Assembly: GCA_900455085.1 (NCBI GenBank)
Contig: UGTZ01000001.1
Location: forward strand, 186,001-250,000
Direction of reading: 5' to 3'
Length of the DNA: 64,000 nt
Source of the DNA: Providencia rettgeri
GTDB lineage: Bacteria; Pseudomonadota; Gammaproteobacteria; Enterobacterales; Enterobacteriaceae
Below the pieces are notes generated by a model. The model saw only the letters and a list, made by a program, of their open reading frames with translations. It did not search any database and was not told the origin of the DNA. This document shows positions 1-9,359 of this stretch, one piece after another. How positions within the stretch are numbered: position 1 is the stretch's first letter; every line of letters begins with the position of its first letter. Both the position numbers and the translations under genes were made by a program.

Positions 1-539
1 TCGGGTTTGAAATCAGCGATCAGTTGTGCTTGTTTTTCAGTTTGCCCACCTGACATAGGAATAACTGCGGCTCCTAGGCGTTCTGCACCATAGTGAGCCC
101 CTAGCCCTCCGGTGAATAAACCATAGCCGTAAGCAACGTGGACTTTATCACCTCGGACAGTGCCAGCAGAACGTAAACTACGCGCAATCAGGTCAGCCCA
201 GTTATCGATATCTCGCTGGGTGTAACCGACCACAGTTGGGCGCCCAGTCGTTCCTGAAGAGGCATGAATACGGATGATTTGGTCCATTGGCACAGCAAAG
301 GTGCTAAATGGGTAGTTTTCACGTAAATCCTGTTTGGTCGTGTAAGGAAATTTTTCGATATCGCTGAGTTGTTTGAAATCGTCAGGATGAACCCCTGCAT
401 CATCGAATTTCTTGCGATACATCGGGACATTTTCATAGGCGTGAGTGAGTGTCCACTTCATTCGAGAGTACTGTAAAGACTCGATCTCATCTCGCGATGC
501 AAATTCAATTGGGTCGATGCTATCTTGTATATTGCTCAT
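1..539 (-). CDS. paaK: Phenylacetate-CoA ligase PaaK (partial, C-terminus outside window)
   Basis: Only the first about 179 residues are present; the gene continues past the left edge. PaaK activates phenylacetate to phenylacetyl-CoA using ATP, the entry step of the pathway. The fragment carries the adenylate-forming motif HASSGTTGRPTVVGYT at about residues 92-107 and a YGYGLFTGGLGAHYGAE stretch typical of PaaK. The ATG at 537-539 matches the usual N-terminus. It is the last visible gene of paaA-K, 118 bp after paaJ. paaX and paaY, which often follow paaK, would lie outside the window. Confidence 0.95.
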   Translation of the reverse strand, partial: MSNIQDSIDPIEFASRDEIESLQYSRMKWTLTHAYENVPMYRKKFDDAGVHPDDFKQLSDIEKFPYTTKQDLRENYPFSTFAVPMDQIIRIHASSGTTGRPTVVGYTQRDIDNWADLIARSLRSAGTVRGDKVHVAYGYGLFTGGLGAHYGAERLGAAVIPMSGGQTEKQAQLIADFKP

Positions 540-657
540 AATTGCCTGTCCTCATAATTATTATGGTTACCAGTTCACGCTAATGCATGACGTTTCTGGT
601 ATTTGCCTGAGCAGGTGTCGGGTTTTCAGGCTGTTTTTATTTGTATTAAGACGTTGT

Positions 658-1860
658 TCAGACTCGTTCAATAATCATTGCGATCCCTTGGCCAACCCCG
701 ATACACATGGTGCATAATGCATAACGACCTTGTCTGCGGTGTAGTTCATTGATAGCGGCAATAACAAGCCTTGCTCCACTCATTCCAAGTGGATGGCCTA
801 GTGAAATTGCCCCTCCGTTTGGGTTAACGTGTGAGGCATCATCAGGTAAACCAAGCTCCCTTAAAACGGCGAGTGCTTGCGCGGCAAAGGCTTCGTTTAG
901 TTCAATAACATCCATTTGTTCGATGGTGAGCCCTGCCATTTTTAATACTTTTTGCGAGGCAGGGAGTGGACCGATCCCCATCAATCTTGGCTCAACGCCA
1001 CAAGTGGCTGTAGCGATGATACGAGCCCGCGGTGTTAACCCTTGTTGTTTGGCGATAGTGTCGGATGCGATAATCAGTGCGGCGGCTCCGTCATTAACAC
1101 CGGAAGCATTACCAGCCGTTACAGTCCCGTTATCGCGAAATGGGGTTTTTAGTTTTTGTAATTGTTCAAATGTCGTTTCTGCTCTTGGATGCTCGTCTTC
1201 ACTGACGACGTATTCATTTTTACGTTGTTTAACCGTTACAGGAATGATTTCTTGCGCAAAAATACCGTTAACTTTGGCAGTTTCGGTGCGTTGTTGGCTG
1301 CGTAATGCAAAAGCATCTTGGTCTTCACGGCTAATTTGGTAAGTTTCTGCCACATTTTCCGCAGTTTCTGGCATCGAATCTGTGGAAAACTGTTGTTCCA
1401 TCAATGGGTTGATAAACCGCCAGCCAATAGTGGTATCAAAGACTTGCGCTTGACGAGAAAATGCAGATTCTGGTTTACCCATCACAAACGGCGCTCGGCT
1501 CATGGATTCGACGCCTCCGGCAATCATGAGCCCAGACTCACCAGCTTTGATACTTCTTGCCGCTAATGCTATGGCGTCTAGCCCAGAACCACATAGGCGG
1601 TTAATGGTGGTACCAGAAACAGAAACAGGGAGCCCAGATAACAGCCCCGCCATACGTGCTACATTACGGTTGTCTTCTCCCGCTTGGTTTGCGCAACCTA
1701 AAATGATGTCGTCAGTTAATGACCAATCAAGTTGCGGGTGCCTTTCCATTAAGGCTTTTAATGGAACAGTGGCAAGGTCATCAGGGCGTAATGATGATAA
1801 AGCACCACCATAGCGGCCAATTGGAGTGCGGACACCATCACAAATAAACGCATCTATCAT
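658..1860 (-). CDS. paaJ: 3-oxoadipyl-CoA / 3-oxo-5,6-dehydrosuberyl-CoA thiolase PaaJ
   Basis: A 400-residue thiolase that releases acetyl-CoA from beta-ketoacyl-CoA intermediates at two points in phenylacetate degradation. The nucleophilic Cys is at residue 90 in NRLCGSGLD. The C-terminal catalytic His lies in NPNGGAISLGHPLG and the second Cys in CTMCIGVGQG. Length is normal for PaaJ/PcaF. The start codon overlaps the paaI stop by 4 bases, which suggests translational coupling in the paa operon. The position between paaI and paaK, rather than sequence alone, separates PaaJ from PcaF. Confidence 0.95.
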   Translation of the reverse strand: MIDAFICDGVRTPIGRYGGALSSLRPDDLATVPLKALMERHPQLDWSLTDDIILGCANQAGEDNRNVARMAGLLSGLPVSVSGTTINRLCGSGLDAIALAARSIKAGESGLMIAGGVESMSRAPFVMGKPESAFSRQAQVFDTTIGWRFINPLMEQQFSTDSMPETAENVAETYQISREDQDAFALRSQQRTETAKVNGIFAQEIIPVTVKQRKNEYVVSEDEHPRAETTFEQLQKLKTPFRDNGTVTAGNASGVNDGAAALIIASDTIAKQQGLTPRARIIATATCGVEPRLMGIGPLPASQKVLKMAGLTIEQMDVIELNEAFAAQALAVLRELGLPDDASHVNPNGGAISLGHPLGMSGARLVIAAINELHRRQGRYALCTMCIGVGQGIAMIIERV

Positions 1861-2297
1861 GATTGTTCTCCTGTTAAACGATGGCCTAACCGATGAGAAC
1901 GACCGTGGAACAGCGCAAGCGTTTTACCATCTTGGTTAGTTATCTCGACTTCATATAAACCGTTACGTTTACCTTGGTGTTTCATCGTGGCGGTCGCGGT
2001 AAGCAGGTCACCTTCAAAACCGGGACGAATAAAATCAATGGAGCACATGGAAGCAACGGCAGCATGCCCTTGGCTATTACAGGCGTAGGCAAACGCGGTG
2101 TCGGCAAGGCTAAATAATTGCCCTCCGTGGCAGGTTTTATGGCCATTAAGCATCTGTGCTGTGATCGGCATTTTCAATTGCGCAAAACCTTCCTCGACTT
2201 TTTCAATGGACATACCCATCGCTTTTGCGCATGCATCATCACGGTACATAATGTGAGCTGATTGCTGAGCCAGCGTAATGTTTGGCAATGAAATCAT
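1857..2297 (-). CDS. paaI: Hydroxyphenylacetyl-CoA thioesterase PaaI
   Basis: A 146-residue hot-dog-fold thioesterase. In the family it hydrolyses stalled CoA intermediates of the phenylacetate pathway, freeing CoA. The motif NGHKTCHGGQLFSLADTAFA, with the expected catalytic Asp at residue 66, matches E. coli PaaI closely. The ATG overlaps the paaH stop (ATGA arrangement), and an AAGGAG ribosome site lies within the end of paaH. The end overlaps paaJ. The gene is intact. Confidence 0.95.
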   Translation of the reverse strand: MISLPNITLAQQSAHIMYRDDACAKAMGMSIEKVEEGFAQLKMPITAQMLNGHKTCHGGQLFSLADTAFAYACNSQGHAAVASMCSIDFIRPGFEGDLLTATATMKHQGKRNGLYEVEITNQDGKTLALFHGRSHRLGHRLTGEQS

Positions 2298-3845
2298 GGT
2301 AGCTCCTTGAAAGTTAAAGATTGATAACCTGCGGCTAATTGCCTTAAAAGTGGGTTTGGCCGATAACGACTGTCGCCATAAAACTGAGTCAAATTTTCAA
2401 GTACTGACAGCACACGTTGCCAGCCTAGCTGCCTACCCCAAGCGAGTGGGCCTTTAGGGTAATTCACGCCAAAACACATGGCATTATCGGTATCTAATGC
2501 CGTTGCAATTCCTTTATTGACGATATCTAACGCTTCATTGCATAGCATCGCGACTGTCCTCATGGTTAACAGCGCTGGGTAGTCTGGTAATACAATTACG
2601 TGTTTACCTAATGATTGAAAAAACGCGATAGCTTGCTGGTTTTGTTGCGCATTATTTTGCAATGCACAGCTTAACGTGATGGTTGTTGCGGTAAGGTAAT
2701 TTACCGATAAGTCAAAATGCACGACGGCTTGTTTTTGTGTTTGCGCATGTGACGATGTCAATTCACCATTTGTTAACATAATAATAACGTCATTAACAAT
2801 AAGTGTCGGGGATTGATCAGAATGTTGTGTTAATCCTTCGAGAGAGATCCCATTTTCAGTTAAAAGCTGCGCGAACTCAGGAAATATCTGCCAGTTGCCA
2901 TGCGCTTTTATATTTTGGGGCTGCTCAAGGTAAATTTTTTCTGCAATTGAGGGTAAAGGTTGAGGTTTATTATCATCATAATGATAAAACCCTTGCTTCG
3001 ATTTACGGCCTAAATGGCCTGCTTGGACTAATTCCAATTGCATTAATGAGGTTTGAAAGCGTGGGTCATAACCGAAGGCCTGAAATACTGATTCAGTCAC
3101 CGCATAGTTTACATCATGGCCAATTAAATCAGTTAGTTGTAGTGGGCCCATGGCAAAACCCCCAGCGTCACGTATTGCGCTGTCTAATGTGGCAGGAGAC
3201 GCAATTTGTTCTTCAAGGGCACGCATTGTTTCGGCGTAGAAAGGCCGAGCCACTCGGTTGACAATAAAACCGGGGGTGGAACGGCAAATTACGGGGATTT
3301 TTCCAAATGATAAAGTCAGGACTTTTAACTGTTCAATGACGGTGTTAGATGTTTCTAGCCCTCGAACGATTTCAACTAATTTCATCACGGGGGCAGGGTT
3401 AAAAAAGTGCAGGCCTGCAAGACGCTCGGGGTGTGTTAGCTGCCGCCCAATAGCAGTAATCGATAATGAAGATGTATTACTGGCAAATAGCGTATTTTTG
3501 CTGCAAATCGCTTCTAATTCACTAAAAAATTGCCTGTTTTATTTCCAGCTTTTCAGCAACAGCTTCAATGACTAATTGCGCATCCGACAGTGCCGAGAGG
3601 CTTTTTACCACTGCGATTTTTGTGATAATCGCCTCCGTGACCTCTAGTTTTGCTTTCCCTTGCTCAACACGTTTGCGTAAACGTTGGGTCATCGTTGATA
3701 AACTACGGCTTAACACATCTTGGTTCACATCAAACAGTAAGACGGATAACCCCGCTGTTGCTGCCACTTGTGCAATGCCAATCCCCATGGTTCCAGCGCC
3801 AATTACCGCGATGGTGTTGATAGTATGATTCAAAGGTAATGTCAT
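2294..3845 (-). CDS. paaH: 3-hydroxyadipyl-CoA dehydrogenase PaaH (one frameshift)
   Basis: NAD-dependent 3-hydroxyacyl-CoA dehydrogenase for 3-hydroxyadipyl-CoA. The Rossmann motif VIGAGTMGIGIAQ lies at about residues 14-26, and two 3HCDH domains follow (HFFNPAPVMKLVE, then VNYPKGPLAWG near the end). The reading frame breaks at a six-A run at 3524-3529 on the plus strand. Removing one base joins KQAIF to SELEAICS, matching the family, and gives about 516 residues (E. coli has 475). I chose ATG 3845, two bases after the paaG stop, with AGGA 8 bases upstream; an in-frame ATG at 3854 is worse placed. The break is probably a sequencing indel. Confidence 0.9.
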
Positions 3846-3847
3846 GG

Positions 3848-4642
3848 TTAGCATCCTTTGAACAGGGGTTCACGTTTATTTAAAAAAGCATTGACCCCTT
3901 CGCGATAATCCTCACTTCGACCGCCAAGGCGTTGTAAGTCACGCTCAAGGTTGAGTTGCTCATCGAGAGTATTGGTTGCCGCGGCATAAATGGCCTTTTT
4001 GATAAGCCCTAAACCATAAGTCGGTTGGGTTGCAAGGTGTTGTGCGAGCTGTTGAGTGGTATTAATGAGTTCTTCATTTTCAGTGACCTGCCAAATCATT
4101 CCCCACTGTAATGCTTGCTCCGCACTTATTTTATCGCCTAATAATGCCATCCCCATTGCCCGTGCATGGCCTGCTAATTGAGGTAAAAACCAGCTTCCTC
4201 CTGAGTCAGGAACCAAGCCAAGGCGGCAAAAAGATTGAATAAAACTGGCATTTTTTGCGGCAATGACAATATCGCCTGCGAGTGCAATGGCGGCGCCTGC
4301 ACCTGCGGCCACACCATTGACCGCGCAAATAATCGGTTTCGGTAATGCGGTTAGGCGGCGGATCAAGGGGTTATAGTAAGTTTCAACGGAGAATCCGAGA
4401 TCAGGAGCGTCACTGCCCACGCTCACATTGCGATCATTTAGATCTTGTCCGGCACAAAATCCACGGCCTGCACCGGTGATCACTAAACAGCGTACGGTTT
4501 CATCGCGTTCCGCTATTTTGATAGCCTCACTGAGTTGGCGATGCATCTCATCATTAAAGCTATTCAGCCTATCAGGGCGGTTGAGAGTGATGGTGAGAAC
4601 CCCATTTTCTAACGTAGTGAGGATCATTGCTTCATTATTCAT
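3848..4642 (-). CDS. paaG: 1,2-epoxyphenylacetyl-CoA isomerase (oxepin-CoA forming) PaaG
   Basis: A 264-residue crotonase-fold enzyme that converts the ring epoxide to oxepin-CoA; in the family it also isomerises a later double bond. Visible features are the oxyanion-hole segments GRGFCAGQDLNDR and NGVAAGAGAAIALAGDI, and the C-terminal GRSEDYREGVNAFLNKR typical of PaaG. It starts two bases after paaF ends. Paralogy with the neighbouring paaF could confuse naming, but FCAGQDLNDR is characteristic of PaaG. Confidence 0.93.
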   Translation of the reverse strand: MNNEAMILTTLENGVLTITLNRPDRLNSFNDEMHRQLSEAIKIAERDETVRCLVITGAGRGFCAGQDLNDRNVSVGSDAPDLGFSVETYYNPLIRRLTALPKPIICAVNGVAAGAGAAIALAGDIVIAAKNASFIQSFCRLGLVPDSGGSWFLPQLAGHARAMGMALLGDKISAEQALQWGMIWQVTENEELINTTQQLAQHLATQPTYGLGLIKKAIYAAATNTLDEQLNLERDLQRLGGRSEDYREGVNAFLNKREPLFKGC

Positions 4643-4644
4643 GA

Positions 4645-5418
4645 TTATTGTCCTGTAAATTGAGGTTTTCGTTTTTCGAAGAATGCCTCGATCCCTTCAC
4701 GTCGATCGTTGGTACCCGCTAAAGTCACAAAATATTGGCGCTCAAGTTGTAACCCCTCGGTAAGATGGTTTTCTTGAGAATGCACCAGTGATGCTTTTGC
4801 GGCTTGTACGGCTAAAGGCGCATGCATTGCGATGTGCTCTGCCAGCTTTTGGGCGCGTTCTAGCACCAATTCATCCACACAAATTTCACTGATTAACCCT
4901 GCTTGCAACGCATGTTTAGCACTGATTGGTTCACCTGTTAGTACCATTTGCATGGCGAGGGATTTGCCCACGGCACGAATTAAACGCTGTGTCCCCCCGG
5001 CTCCGGGCATTAAACCCAGAGTAATTTCGGGTAAACCGAAACGAGCTGATTCACCAGCAATAATGATGTCGCTGGCGAGTAATAATTCAAAACCTGCACC
5101 CAGTGCATAACCATTCACAGCACTAATAATGGGTTTTGATATCGCGGATAACCTGTGCCAAACTTGGGGGCGTTTATCGGTGATCGCATTAGCAACAGTT
5201 TGTTGCTGTAGTTCTTTAAGATCGGCTCCTGCAGCGAAAAAACGCGGATTTCCGGTGATCACGATCGCACCAATCTCATCATTGATTTGCGCTTGCTCGA
5301 GGTGCTGAACCAGCAATTCTAAACAGGCGGTGCTCAGGGCATTACGTACTTCTGGGCGGTTTAACGTCAGAGTCAAAACCCGGTTATGTTGTTGTGATAA
5401 AATCCAATGGTTTTCCAT
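4645..5418 (-). CDS. paaF: 2,3-dehydroadipyl-CoA hydratase PaaF
   Basis: A 257-residue enoyl-CoA hydratase that hydrates 2,3-dehydroadipyl-CoA to 3-hydroxyadipyl-CoA, the substrate of PaaH. Crotonase motifs are FFAAGADLKEL, NGYALGAGFELLLASDI and the catalytic Glu-bearing region FGLPEITLGLMPGAGGTQRL. It follows paaE by 8 bases and precedes paaG by 2, consistent with one polycistronic mRNA. It is intact and of family length. Confidence 0.94.
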   Translation of the reverse strand: MENHWILSQQHNRVLTLTLNRPEVRNALSTACLELLVQHLEQAQINDEIGAIVITGNPRFFAAGADLKELQQQTVANAITDKRPQVWHRLSAISKPIISAVNGYALGAGFELLLASDIIIAGESARFGLPEITLGLMPGAGGTQRLIRAVGKSLAMQMVLTGEPISAKHALQAGLISEICVDELVLERAQKLAEHIAMHAPLAVQAAKASLVHSQENHLTEGLQLERQYFVTLAGTNDRREGIEAFFEKRKPQFTGQ

Positions 5419-5426
5419 TACAGTTC

Positions 5427-6485
5427 CTACACGTCAAAGTCTAAAACAACGCCATCGCCTTTTGGCCACGCTTGGCAGCTAAGAATGTACCCAGCCGCGA
5501 TTTGGTCGGGCTCAAGGCTGTAATTGACCCCCATTTCCACTTCACCAGAACGCAATTTACATTTGCAGGTTGCGCAAACGCCGCCTTTACAGGCGTAGGG
5601 TAAATCCGCGCCTTGGCGCAGTGCGGCATCCAAAATACTGTCGTCTTGGCTATCCATGGCGATGTCCATGGTTCTACCATCGAGGTGAATACTGACTTGG
5701 CGTGTTTCGCTAGTCATGGCGGTTACGGGTTTGAATTTAGTGCCTGAAGTATTGAAACGCTCGGTGTGAACATATTCTTTAGGCATGCCATAACCGACTA
5801 AAGTGTCGTGAACCTCATCCATCATGCTGTCGGGCCCACAAATAAATGCTCGGTCAAATTGCTTAAAATTCAATAAGGTGTTATTTAAGGCTCTGAGTTG
5901 TTGTTGGTTAATTCTACCGCTGAGTAGCTCGCTATCTTGCTGTTCTTGGCTGAACAGGTAGAGAACTTGGAAGCGTGTTGCAAAACGATTTTTTAGGTCT
6001 GAAATGCTCTCTTTAAACATCACTGAGCGACTATTTCGATTACCATAAATCAGTACAAAACTGCTTTTTGGCTCAGTTTGTAATGTGGCTTTAATGATGG
6101 AGAGCAATGGCGTGATCCCAGAGCCAGCAGCGACGGCAAGGTAATGTGCATGGGTATCTGCTGCGGGTTGGTAACCAAATTGCCCCTGTGGAACCATCAC
6201 ATCAAGGCTATCGCCAACTCGTAACTCTTGGTTAACGAAATTAGAGAAACGCCCTTCGTAAATCGCTTTCACCCCAATTTTTAGCGTGTTTTCATCCGGT
6301 GAGCTGCAAATGGAATAACAGCGGCGTAGGTTTTCGCCATTGATAGAGGCTTTTAATGTCAGGTGTTGCCCTGGGCGGTAATGATATTGCTCTCGTAATG
6401 TATCTGGTACGTTAAAAGTAATGGCGACAGCTTCAGGGGTGTCACGCTCAATGGCAGCAATACTTAAACGATGAAATACAGTCAT
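5427..6485 (-). CDS. paaE: Phenylacetyl-CoA epoxidase reductase subunit PaaE
   Basis: Electron-transfer subunit of the PaaABCDE ring epoxidase, moving electrons from NADPH to the di-iron oxygenase. The N-terminal FAD domain shows RPGQHLTLK and RRCYSICS. The NAD(P) domain contains AAGSGITPLLSI. The C-terminal plant-type 2Fe-2S ferredoxin domain shows CKGGVCATCKCKL with a fourth Cys in ILSCQAWP. I chose ATG 6485 because it matches E. coli PaaE (MTVFHRL), has AGGGG upstream and avoids overlap with paaD; an upstream TTG start at 6518 is less likely. About 352 residues. Confidence 0.95.
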   Translation of the reverse strand: MTVFHRLSIAAIERDTPEAVAITFNVPDTLREQYHYRPGQHLTLKASINGENLRRCYSICSSPDENTLKIGVKAIYEGRFSNFVNQELRVGDSLDVMVPQGQFGYQPAADTHAHYLAVAAGSGITPLLSIIKATLQTEPKSSFVLIYGNRNSRSVMFKESISDLKNRFATRFQVLYLFSQEQQDSELLSGRINQQQLRALNNTLLNFKQFDRAFICGPDSMMDEVHDTLVGYGMPKEYVHTERFNTSGTKFKPVTAMTSETRQVSIHLDGRTMDIAMDSQDDSILDAALRQGADLPYACKGGVCATCKCKLRSGEVEMGVNYSLEPDQIAAGYILSCQAWPKGDGVVLDFDV

Positions 6486-6495
6486 ATGGGTGCCC

Positions 6496-7005
6496 CTAAA
6501 TACATTTAAAGTAATCAAACGGTTCTAAGCATTCAGTGCATCGATACAATGCCTTACATGCAGTGGAACCAAATTCACTAATTTTTTCGGTCTGCTCGCT
6601 GTCACAACGTGGGCAACGAACCGCGCCTTTGTGTTCTGGGTGCTCGCAGGACGTACCTTGCGGAGGTGCGATACCAAATTCACGCAAGCGTCTTTTCGCA
6701 TCTTGGTTCATCCAATCCGTTGTCCAAGCGGGTGTTAACAGAATTTCGATGTCGATATTTGGAAAACCGGCATTACCGAGAACAGTTTTGATTTCATTGA
6801 TTAAAAATTCAGTTGCTGGGCAACCTGAATAGGTAGGTGTAAAAATAACTTTCCAGCCCTGAGCTGCCGGCAACACGTTGCGGATCATGCCAAGATCAGT
6901 AATAGAGAGTGCGGGTAGTTCAGGATCGGGTATTTGGTGGAGCTGCTGCCAGATCTGGTGAACCTGGGGCGATTGAAGCTCGCGATGTTGCAGTCTCTGT
7001 TCCAT
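6496..7005 (-). CDS. paaD: PaaD, DUF59/MIP18-type maturation factor for the PaaABCE epoxidase
   Basis: About 169 residues, with an N-terminal MIP18/DUF59 domain (IPDPELPALSITDLGM) and a Cys-rich C-terminal tail (CEHPEHKGAVRCPRCDSEQ, then CKALYRCTECLEPFDYF) that could bind zinc or iron-sulfur. In the family it is needed for epoxidase activity, probably through Fe-S assembly in PaaE. ATG 7005 has GGTGA upstream and lies 4 bases after the paaC stop. A longer TTG start at 7044 would overlap paaC and lacks support. Confidence 0.92.
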   Translation of the reverse strand: MEQRLQHRELQSPQVHQIWQQLHQIPDPELPALSITDLGMIRNVLPAAQGWKVIFTPTYSGCPATEFLINEIKTVLGNAGFPNIDIEILLTPAWTTDWMNQDAKRRLREFGIAPPQGTSCEHPEHKGAVRCPRCDSEQTEKISEFGSTACKALYRCTECLEPFDYFKCI

Positions 7006-7009
7006 AACA

Positions 7010-7768
7010 TCACCACTGGCAGTTCGGGTAAGCGCGTTGCACAAACTGCAATTGCGTTAATAACAAACCCAAGTGCTCAGTATGGCTGCCTTGCTTGCCG
7101 CCTAAGCGATACGCTTTTTTCTCTGGCACAGTGAGGGTCGCTTCAGTGAATGTTTCGTTAATGGTGTTTAACCATGCGGCTTGTAAAGAACGTGGGTCAA
7201 CAGCGATGCCTAATTCGCTAAGTGCGATTTCAACGTCATCAGCATGGAAAAGTTCGCCAGTAAAACGCCATAACTCATTGACTGAACGTTGGATTCGTTG
7301 ATGGCTTTCTTCACTGCCATCCCCTAAACGGACCATCCAGCCACGACTAAAACGCAAGTGATAAACGGCTTCTTTGAGGGACTTCTCAGCAATGGCAGAC
7401 AGTTGTTCATCACGGCTATGAATTAGCGCTTCATATAATGGAACATGATATGCATCCATAAAAAATTGGCGCACTAAAGTGTCATCAAAGCCATTGTTGG
7501 GTTGTTCAACCAATAATAAATTGCTGAACTCTCGTTCATCGCGCAAGAAGGCAAGGGTGTCTTCATCGCATTCAGGCCCTTTTAATTGCGCGGCATAGTT
7601 TAAAAAGTTACGCGCTTGCCCTAGCAAATCTAAGCCGATATTGGATAACGCAAGGTCAATTTCGAGCTCAGGGGCATGGCCGCACCATTCGCACAGGCGC
7701 TGCGCTAAAATTAAGGGGGTATCGCCAAGTCGTAATGTGTAATCGTGGAGCTGTTGTTGTTGGTTCAT
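7010..7768 (-). CDS. paaC: Phenylacetyl-CoA epoxidase structural subunit PaaC
   Basis: About 252 residues, a ferritin-like helical protein pairing with PaaA in the epoxidase core; in the family it lacks the catalytic di-iron site. The block CGHAPELEIDLALSNIGLD and the segment LLGQARNF match E. coli PaaC closely. Start ATG 7768 is supported by AAGGAG 8 bases upstream and by the N-terminus MNQ. An in-frame ATG at 7798 lies inside the restored end of paaB. Confidence 0.94.
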   Translation of the reverse strand: MNQQQQLHDYTLRLGDTPLILAQRLCEWCGHAPELEIDLALSNIGLDLLGQARNFLNYAAQLKGPECDEDTLAFLRDEREFSNLLLVEQPNNGFDDTLVRQFFMDAYHVPLYEALIHSRDEQLSAIAEKSLKEAVYHLRFSRGWMVRLGDGSEESHQRIQRSVNELWRFTGELFHADDVEIALSELGIAVDPRSLQAAWLNTINETFTEATLTVPEKKAYRLGGKQGSHTEHLGLLLTQLQFVQRAYPNCQW

Positions 7769-7778
7769 GGCAAGCTCC

Positions 7779-8067
7779 TTACATATTCTTGATACCATCA
7801 GGGATGGTATAGAAGGTTGGGGTGACGATAGACCTTGGTATCTGCAGGGTCGAAAAATGTGCTTTTATCTTCAGGTTGTGAGGCAATTAAATGTGCGGCT
7901 TTAACCACCCAAATTGAGCAGCCTTCACTGCGCCTTGTATACGCATCGCGGGCATTTTCTAGTGCCATTTGGTCATCAGCAGCATGTAAACTACCAACAT
8001 GGCGATGCGCAAGCCCTTGCTTACTACGGACAAAAACTTCATATAAAGGCCAATCTTGATTGCTCAT
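7779..8067 (-). CDS. paaB: Phenylacetyl-CoA epoxidase subunit PaaB (C-terminal frameshift)
   Basis: Small subunit of the ring epoxidase, thought to bridge PaaAC heterodimers. Most of the protein (WPLYEVFVRSKQGLAHRHVG, DAYTRRSEGCSIWVVKA) is almost identical to E. coli PaaB. The frame as given ends early after KVYRHPNLLYHP at 7798. Removing one base from the G4 run near 7820 (C4 in the gene) changes the end to RHPTFYTIPDGIKNM and gives exactly 95 residues, the E. coli length. The restored stop at 7779-7781 abuts the paaC ribosome site. Sequencing indel is the likely cause. Confidence 0.93.
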
Positions 8068-8098
8068 GGTGTTTTCCTTTTTGTAAAATGGTCAGTGA

Positions 8099-9049
8099 TT
8101 AAGCCGCTGTTTTAACGGATTTTTGCTTGCGACTATGTGCCATTGCACCTTCACGTACCCATGCGCCGTCTTCCCACCCTTTGCGCTTAGCGCTAAGGCG
8201 TTCGTGATTACAAATGCCATTGCCTTTAATCACCTGATAAAACTCTTCCCAATCGATTTCACCAAAGCGGTAATGACCAAGTTCTTCATCCCAAACCAGA
8301 TCAGGGTCAGGGATCGTCATACCTAACGCTTCCACTTGCGGAACGGTGTTATCAACAAATTTTTGCCGCAGCTCATCATTACTGAAGCGCTTAATTTTCC
8401 AAGCCATGCTTTGAGCGCTGTGCGGGGAGTCCGAATCATTTGGACCGAACATCGTGAGAACGGGCCACCAAAAGCGGTTTATCGCATCTTGCAGCATGGC
8501 TTTTTGCTCATCGGTGCCTTGTGCAAGCGCCATCACAGCTTCATAACCCTGGCGTTGGTGAAAACTTTCTTCTTTACAGATTTTCACCATCGCTCTGGCA
8601 TAGGGACCATATGAGGCACGGCACAGTGCTACTTGGTTCACAATTGCCGCACCATCGACAAGCCATCCAACCACGCCTACATCAGCCCAACTTAATGTCG
8701 GGTAGTTAAAAATGGAGGAATATTTCATTTTTTCATCAAGTAACTTTTGGTAGATATCTTGACGAGAGCAACCGAGAGTTTCGGCTGCGCTATACAGGTA
8801 TAAACCATGGCCTGCTTCATCTTGAATTTTGGCCAGTAAAATTGCTTTACGACGCAATGTCGGTGCTCGTGTAAGCCAATTCGCTTCTGGTAACATGCCG
8901 ACGACTTCTGAATGGGCATGTTGGCCAATTTGGCGGATAAGGTTTTGCCGATACGCATCGGGCATCCAATCCTTGGGCTCGATGGAAATATCGGCTTCGA
9001 TTTTGGCTTCGAAGTTAGCCTGATTTTGCTCGCTCATTGATTTTTCCAT
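8099..9049 (-). CDS. paaA: Phenylacetyl-CoA epoxidase catalytic subunit PaaA
   Basis: A 316-residue ferritin-like di-iron oxygenase that epoxidises the aromatic ring of phenylacetyl-CoA. Expected iron-ligand helices are visible as [17 protein letters not shown] and [14 protein letters not shown]. First gene of paaA-K. Two ATGs are possible, 9049 and 9037; neither has a strong ribosome site, and 9037 (MSEQNQ) resembles E. coli more. A PaaX-type repeat begins 4 bases upstream of the outer start. Confidence 0.95.
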   Translation of the reverse strand: MEKSMSEQNQANFEAKIEADISIEPKDWMPDAYRQNLIRQIGQHAHSEVVGMLPEANWLTRAPTLRRKAILLAKIQDEAGHGLYLYSAAETLGCSRQDIYQKLLDEKMKYSSIFNYPTLSWADVGVVGWLVDGAAIVNQVALCRASYGPYARAMVKICKEESFHQRQGYEAVMALAQGTDEQKAMLQDAINRFWWPVLTMFGPNDSDSPHSAQSMAWKIKRFSNDELRQKFVDNTVPQVEALGMTIPDPDLVWDEELGHYRFGEIDWEEFYQVIKGNGICNHERLSAKRKGWEDGAWVREGAMAHSRKQKSVKTAA

Positions 9050-9052
9050 TAA

Positions 9053-9093
9053 ATGATTCGCTAATGTTTATTTATATGAAAATAATGAATCAT
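9053..9093. promoter_or_regulatory. Putative PaaX operator between paaA and paaZ
   Basis: A perfect 7-base inverted repeat, ATGATTC at 9053-9059 and GAATCAT at 9087-9093, with a 27-base spacer. From memory, the E. coli PaaX operator has TGATTC and GAATCA halves separated by 27 bases, so both sequence and spacing fit. PaaX is the GntR-like repressor released by phenylacetyl-CoA. The site lies at the 5' end of paaA. Its gene is not in this window. Confidence 0.65.
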
Positions 9094-9155
9094 ATTTATT
9101 TAACATCAATGCTAGGAAGTGTTAACAAAAAGATCAATGTTTATTAACCTTGTTT

Positions 9156-9171
9156 TGCGAGTGGCTTCACA
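9156..9171. promoter_or_regulatory. Putative CRP site in the paaA-paaZ divergent region
   Basis: TGCGAGTGGCTTCACA matches the CRP consensus TGTGA-N6-TCACA at 9 of 10 defined positions. In E. coli both divergent paa promoters need cAMP-CRP, so the placement fits. The rest of the 9050-9359 intergenic region is AT-rich and could hold an IHF site, which I cannot place with confidence. Confidence 0.6.
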
Positions 9172-9359
9172 ATCAATAAAGTAAATTACAATAAAAACAA
9201 TTAATTAAAATTATTGTTTTTTGTGTGGTTTTAATGGAAATAGGCATTTTATATAAAACTGTTCTTAATTTGTTAAATTTAAATTAGCTTCTATGCTTAT
9301 TTTTATGATACATATTTGTTATCTAATTTGAATTGGTGTTTTTATTTCTGGAGAGGAAT

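Noticed and set aside
749..1342. A 197-codon open frame antisense to paaJ
   Set aside because: Opposite a clear thiolase gene, with low-complexity Ala/Ser-rich translation and no homology signal.
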